Below are positions 60,511 through 64,000 of a stretch of 64,000 bases of DNA, in pieces. The DNA comes from an uncultured Rothia sp. (GTDB taxonomy: Bacteria > Actinomycetota > Actinomycetes > Actinomycetales > Micrococcaceae): positions 62,001 through 126,000 of the forward strand of contig NZ_CAKAPD010000005.1 in NCBI RefSeq assembly GCF_916715725.1, read 5' to 3'. Both the position numbers and the translations under genes were made by a program. Below the pieces are notes generated by a model. The model made no database searches. It saw only the letters and a list, made by a program, of their open reading frames with translations, and had not been told where the DNA came from. Position 1 is the stretch's first letter, and each line of letters opens with the position of its first letter.

Positions 60511-60744
60511 GACCGGACAACGCTCGCGGGGGAGTGAGGCTTCCGTGGGCTAGTTGTTTGAGATGGCGTATCGGACAACGCTTGCGGGGGAGTGCCCCCT
60601 CTGCGGCGCTGGGGCGCCTTGAGGACGGAGCCCCCGCTTCGCGTGTCCGGTACACCCTCTAGGTCGCCTATCCCTCGGTGAGGTTGATATAGGGGTTGGT
60701 AGGTGGTTGCCTTCTCGGGTTAGCTTGCCTGAGTCTGGGGTTCC
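60511..60744. repeat. Dispersed structured repeat, copy 2
   Basis: About 234 bases matching copy 1 (51183-51421): ACCGGACAACGCTCGCGGGG, the second direct unit at about 60570, the inverted CGTGTCCGGTAC at 60652 and the shared right end CTGGGGTTCC. It starts within 20 bases of the trpC stop codon. Confidence 0.75.
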
Positions 60745-60785
60745 AGGTTGTTGGCTTGCTCTGCCAGCTCGCCTTTCGTACACAT

Positions 60786-60823
60786 AAAGCCGGTGCCTGC
60801 TTCACAGCAGACACCGGCTTTTT
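60786..60823. terminator. Bidirectional terminator between trpC and the MFS gene
   Basis: AAAGCCGGTGCCTGCT pairs with AGCAGACACCGGCTTT (one mismatch) around a four-base loop; TTTTT follows on the plus strand and TTTATG on the minus strand. Confidence 0.75.
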
Positions 60824-60840
60824 ATATGTGTATGGACTTT

Positions 60841-62259
60841 TTAGCGGCCCGTATAGTCCGCGTCCGCAATATCCTTCGGCCAACGCGCCTTACGGAACGG
60901 CGCCCACGTAAACGCCGCCGCCACCAACAACAAACCACTCATAATGAACGCCGGAACGAAGCCCCACGCATCCGCAATCATGCCAGCCACCAGCGGGCCC
61001 AAAATCATACCGAAATCGCTAGCCATCTGATACACCGCCAACACCTGGCCACCACTACGGCGAGTACCAATCACATCAGACACCGCAGCCTGAATCGACG
61101 GGCCCATAAACGCCGCACCAATACCCAGGCACGCCGTCAACGACACAAACACCCACGCCACCGGCGCGAAACCCATAACCGTCACCGCAGAACCCGCCAA
61201 CAGCAGACCCGAAAACGCCATGACGCGGCGGCCAAAACGATCTGAAAAACGACCCGAGAACGTCTGCGTCAACGCATTACCAAACGAGTTCGTCGCCATC
61301 GCCAACGACGCCAACAGAGTAGCCGCCACCGAATCCGACATGTCACCGCCGGTCGCCAAATACGCCGCCGCCAACGGAATAATCGACGACTGCACACCAA
61401 ACACCGACCAGCCAATCGCCCAATTCGACACCAGTGCCGAACGGTAATTCGTGAACTTCAACGCGTCACGAACCGTCATCGCCGGCAGGTCGCTCTTACC
61501 AGCAGCGCCGCCCGACGCGGCAGGCTTAGCCGCCTTGCCGGATGCGTCAGCCTGAGTGTCAGCGGGGGAGTCCGCCGCCGACGGCAGTACCCCGGTGCCC
61601 TTACCCTCAGCCAGTAGTGCCGCCTCCGTAATCGCGTCACGCTCCGCCTCCAGCGCCGCCTGCGAAGGCATCAAGAACCACACAATCAGACCCGCCGCCA
61701 GCAGCGAAAAACCATACACAATGAACGGCGCACGCATACCAAACGGCGCCAGGGCGCTCGCAATCACCGGGCCCAGCAGGTTACCCAGCAGGAACGCCGT
61801 CGCATAATAGCCCGAAATACGGCCGCGCATATGCGCCGGGGACAGACGCACCAGCAGACCCATCGCAGAGACCGTGAACATGACCGAGCCGATACCCGCC
61901 ACCGCACGCGAACCCAGCAGCACCCAATAATCCCAAGCGAACGCAATCATGAACGACGTCACCGACACGATCAGCATGCCAATCGTGTACACCGGACGCT
62001 CACCCCAGCGGGTAATCAGCCGACCCGCCGACGGTGCGAAAATCAGACGCGTAATCGCCAATGCAGAAACCACCATCGTCGCCATGGTGACCGTGGCATT
62101 AAAGTTCTGCGCATAGTTCGGCAGCACCGGCGCCACCAAACCAAAACCCACCGCAATCATGAACGACGCAGCAATCAGAACCTTCAAGCCGGTCGGCACG
62201 CGGTTCGGGTCAATCGTGTGCGGGTCAAAAACAGGCGGTGTTTTGGCAGGGTTCCTCAT
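60841..62259 (-). CDS. MFS transporter, drug-efflux type
   Basis: 472 residues from ATG 62259; GAGG lies 6 bases upstream, while the alternative ATG at 62265 abuts it. Twelve hydrophobic segments are interrupted by a long Ala/Asp/Lys-rich cytoplasmic loop (about 200-260) between helices 6 and 7. The MFS signature is visible after helix 2 (SAGRLITRWGERPVYTIG) and repeated in the second half (GRFSDRFGRRVMAFSG). In helix 5, SPAHMRGRISGYYATAFLLGNLLGPVIASAL is typical of drug:H+ antiporters. The substrate cannot be told. Confidence 0.9.
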   Translation of the reverse strand: MRNPAKTPPVFDPHTIDPNRVPTGLKVLIAASFMIAVGFGLVAPVLPNYAQNFNATVTMATMVVSALAITRLIFAPSAGRLITRWGERPVYTIGMLIVSVTSFMIAFAWDYWVLLGSRAVAGIGSVMFTVSAMGLLVRLSPAHMRGRISGYYATAFLLGNLLGPVIASALAPFGMRAPFIVYGFSLLAAGLIVWFLMPSQAALEAERDAITEAALLAEGKGTGVLPSAADSPADTQADASGKAAKPAASGGAAGKSDLPAMTVRDALKFTNYRSALVSNWAIGWSVFGVQSSIIPLAAAYLATGGDMSDSVAATLLASLAMATNSFGNALTQTFSGRFSDRFGRRVMAFSGLLLAGSAVTVMGFAPVAWVFVSLTACLGIGAAFMGPSIQAAVSDVIGTRRSGGQVLAVYQMASDFGMILGPLVAGMIADAWGFVPAFIMSGLLLVAAAFTWAPFRKARWPKDIADADYTGR

Positions 62260-62427
62260 GTTCATCCTCGAAATCGTGCGGTGCCGTGCGGCAGCCGCGG
62301 GCCCCACCCGCAACTGTCAACCATGTGTTCGGCTAAAAAACTTAACAGTGTCCAGTCTACTCCGCCGACAGCCGGGCATGCGCGTAACCTCGACCAGTCA
62401 AACCGCCCAAACCGGTAAGCTAGTAGT

Positions 62428-63549
62428 GTGAATGAAACGATGATGATGATTTGCGCGATCGTGCTGGGTGTACTGGTTATTGCCGGTGTGCTTTTCGCGG
62501 TTCTGCGCCGACCCAAGAAGACCGCGAACCTGCAGTCTTTGCGTCAGGAGGCGGCTAAGGCCTCCGGCGGTTCGGCGGAAGAACCCGAAAGCTCGGCACC
62601 TCGCGCTATTGAACTTGATATGCCTGACCCGTCCGCGGGTCGCCTGGTGCGTCTGCGTGCCCGCCTGGCTCGTTCGAACAACATGCTCGGCAAGGGTCTG
62701 CTGGCTCTGCTTTCTCGCGACCGCATCGACCAGGACGTCTGGGATGAGGTTGAGGAAACCCTGCTGCTTGCCGACCTGGGTTCTGAGCCGACCACCCGCC
62801 TGGTGGAGGCGCTGCAGCAGCGCGTGCGCGTTGAGGGTACGAGCAACCCCGCTGCGGTGAAGAAGATGCTTCGTGAGGAGCTCGTGAAGATTGTTCGCCC
62901 CGACATGGACCGTGAGCTGAAGACTGCCGGTAGTGACGGCAACCCCGGCGTGGTGCTGGTTGTTGGCGTGAACGGCGTGGGTAAGACTACGACCGTCGGT
63001 AAGATTGCCCGTGTGATGGTTGCTGACGGTCAGTCCCTGATTCTGGGTGCCGCGGATACCTTCCGTGCCGCTGCGTCTGAGCAGCTGACCACCTGGGGTG
63101 ACCGCGTGGGCGTGAAGACCGTGCGTTCTGAGAAGGAAGGTGCCGACCCCGCATCCGTCGCGTTTGATGCCGTGAAGGCTGGCAAGGAGCAGGGCGTTGA
63201 CACCGTGCTCGTGGACACTGCGGGCCGCCTGCAGAACAAGTCCGGTCTGATGGACCAGCTCGGCAAGATCAAGCGCGTGATTGAGAAGGAAGCGCCGGTC
63301 ACCGAGGTTCTGCTTGTGATTGACGCGACCACCGGCCAGAATGGTATGGTTCAGGCGAAGGTCTTCGGAGATATTGTGGACGTCACCGGTATCGTGCTGA
63401 CCAAGCTCGACGGCACCGCGAAGGGCGGTATCGTGGTCGCTATCCAGGAGGAGCTCGGCGTTCCCGTCAAGCTCATCGGCCTGGGTGAAGGCCCGGACGA
63501 CCTGGCACCGTTCGACCCGGAAGCATTCGTGGACGCACTGCTGGACTAA
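62428..63549 (+). CDS. ftsY: Signal recognition particle receptor FtsY
   Basis: 373 residues from GTG 62428. Unusual for many FtsY proteins, the N-terminus is a real membrane segment (MMMICAIVLGVLVIAGVLFAVL), typical of actinobacteria. A short linker leads to the N domain (about 75-160) and the GTPase G domain: GVNGVGKTTTVGKIARVM (G1), DTFRAAASEQL, DTAGRLQNKSGLMDQLGK (G3), LTKLDGTAKGG (G4) and the closing GLGEGPDDLAPFDPEAFVDALL. With Ffh it docks translating ribosomes at the translocon. The start codon is not preceded by a strong Shine-Dalgarno sequence. Confidence 0.95.
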   Translation: MNETMMMICAIVLGVLVIAGVLFAVLRRPKKTANLQSLRQEAAKASGGSAEEPESSAPRAIELDMPDPSAGRLVRLRARLARSNNMLGKGLLALLSRDRIDQDVWDEVEETLLLADLGSEPTTRLVEALQQRVRVEGTSNPAAVKKMLREELVKIVRPDMDRELKTAGSDGNPGVVLVVGVNGVGKTTTVGKIARVMVADGQSLILGAADTFRAAASEQLTTWGDRVGVKTVRSEKEGADPASVAFDAVKAGKEQGVDTVLVDTAGRLQNKSGLMDQLGKIKRVIEKEAPVTEVLLVIDATTGQNGMVQAKVFGDIVDVTGIVLTKLDGTAKGGIVVAIQEELGVPVKLIGLGEGPDDLAPFDPEAFVDALLD

Positions 63550-63569
63550 CATCCTCTGCCTCTCCGCCG

Positions 63570-63604
63570 AGAAGCCACATGTGTTTGGAACACATGTGGC
63601 TTCT
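63570..63604 (+). terminator. Terminator of ftsY
   Basis: AGAAGCCACATGTGTT pairs perfectly with AACACATGTGGCTTCT around a three-base loop. Confidence 0.8.
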
Positions 63605-63643
63605 CTGTTGAATTGGCCTGATATATTTTGGAGACGCACAGAG

Positions 63644-63685
63644 AAGCCTCGAGGGAGTGTAGAAATTACACCCTCTCGAGGCTTT
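63644..63685 (-). terminator. Terminator of the ImmA/IrrE-like gene
   Basis: AAGCCTCGAGGGAGTGT pairs with ACACCCTCTCGAGGCTT (one bulge) directly after the stop codon of the minus-strand gene. Confidence 0.7.
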
Positions 63686-63690
63686 GCCGT

Positions 63691-64000
63691 TTATACGCTC
63701 ACTGGTAGAACAGGACGTCGCGCTGTGATGACTTCAAAATAATGTTGAGGTACGCGCGACTTCTCTCTCAATATCTCAGATGAAACGCCTGATTCCTCGA
63801 TGAGACTAATCGCATGAGGAATTAGGGACGGTTCTTCGAGAGAAGAAATAAGACCTGGTTCCTTAGCACGCCATCCGTTACGAGAAACGGTAACCATGGC
63901 GTTTCGGTAGGCATCATCTGAAAGGCGGCCCAGTTCTTTAGCCCTATACAGAAGAGCCTGCATACTGATGCCCCAGTATTCCTTAAGCTCCTTCAGCTTC
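63691..64000 (-). CDS. ImmA/IrrE-like protein, C-terminal part (runs off the right edge)
   Basis: Only the last 102 codons are in the window; the frame is open to the edge (KLKELKEYWGIS precedes the first internal Met). KEYWGISMQALLYRAKELGRLSDDAYRNAM is the segment that follows the HExxH protease core in ImmA/IrrE proteins, usually paired with an N-terminal helix-turn-helix of the XRE type. The catalytic motif itself is outside the window. Such proteins cleave repressors in mobile elements or act as antitoxin/regulator, so the region to the right may be accessory. Confidence 0.75.
   Translation of the reverse strand, partial: KLKELKEYWGISMQALLYRAKELGRLSDDAYRNAMVTVSRNGWRAKEPGLISSLEEPSLIPHAISLIEESGVSSEILREKSRVPQHYFEVITARRPVLPVSV

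Overview
The window looks like a chromosomal segment from an actinobacterium of the Micrococcaceae, most like Rothia (inferred from gene order and protein features, not from a database search). The supports are: moderately high GC with GTG/TTG starts, actinobacterial gene order (rplS-lepB-rnhB-DUF2469-yraN-yifB-dprA-xerC and fabD-fabH-acpP-fabF), a MptB-type mannosyltransferase, DUF6318-like lipoproteins, and a large family of secreted S-layer-homology (SLH) proteins. There is no CRISPR array, no prophage and no recognisable insertion sequence.

Left part (1-3.8 kb): the start of a leftward Tat-signal gene at the edge, two paralogous Ser/Ala-rich lipoproteins, msrA and a Nif3-like protein. The dominant feature is 3.9-30.5 kb: twelve consecutive SLH-domain genes, all on the minus strand and nearly all followed by their own hairpin terminator. 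The first six (3899-15776) are close paralogues built from two recurring beta-rich modules (called A and B here) plus a C-terminal SLH region. They share one promoter architecture (TTCAAG-N5-CTTGAG, 6-7 bp, -35 box, 17 bp, TAGGGT-like -10) and a short hairpin at the predicted 5' end of the mRNA. The next six are more diverged: a membrane-anchored SLH protein, a three-SLH protein, three large MSSFF-type proteins, and a protein with a twin-arginine N-terminus.

Middle part (30.9-51 kb): yaaA, the RNase P RNA, def, tRNA-His, orn, mptB, tRNA-Arg, a membrane-anchored HNH/DUF1524 nuclease, ssb, rplS with a structured leader, lepB, rnhB, a DUF2469 gene, yraN-yifB-dprA, xerC, and the type II fatty-acid genes. 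The regions upstream of ssb and of yraN-yifB-dprA share a motif module at the same distance from the start codon, which suggests a common DNA-uptake/processing regulon.

Right part (51-64 kb): an approximately 235-bp structured repeat present twice (after fabF and after trpC), a gene-poor AT-rich stretch, and a complete riboflavin operon under an FMN riboswitch (ribM-ribD-[riboflavin synthase fused to DHBP synthase]-ribA-ribH). Then come trpE-trpC without trpBA, an MFS exporter, ftsY, and the C-terminal part of an ImmA/IrrE-like protein cut by the window edge.

The most novel material is the SLH array with its shared promoter/leader system and mosaic paralogues, the ssb/dprA upstream module, the dispersed structured repeat, and the RibE-RibB fusion.
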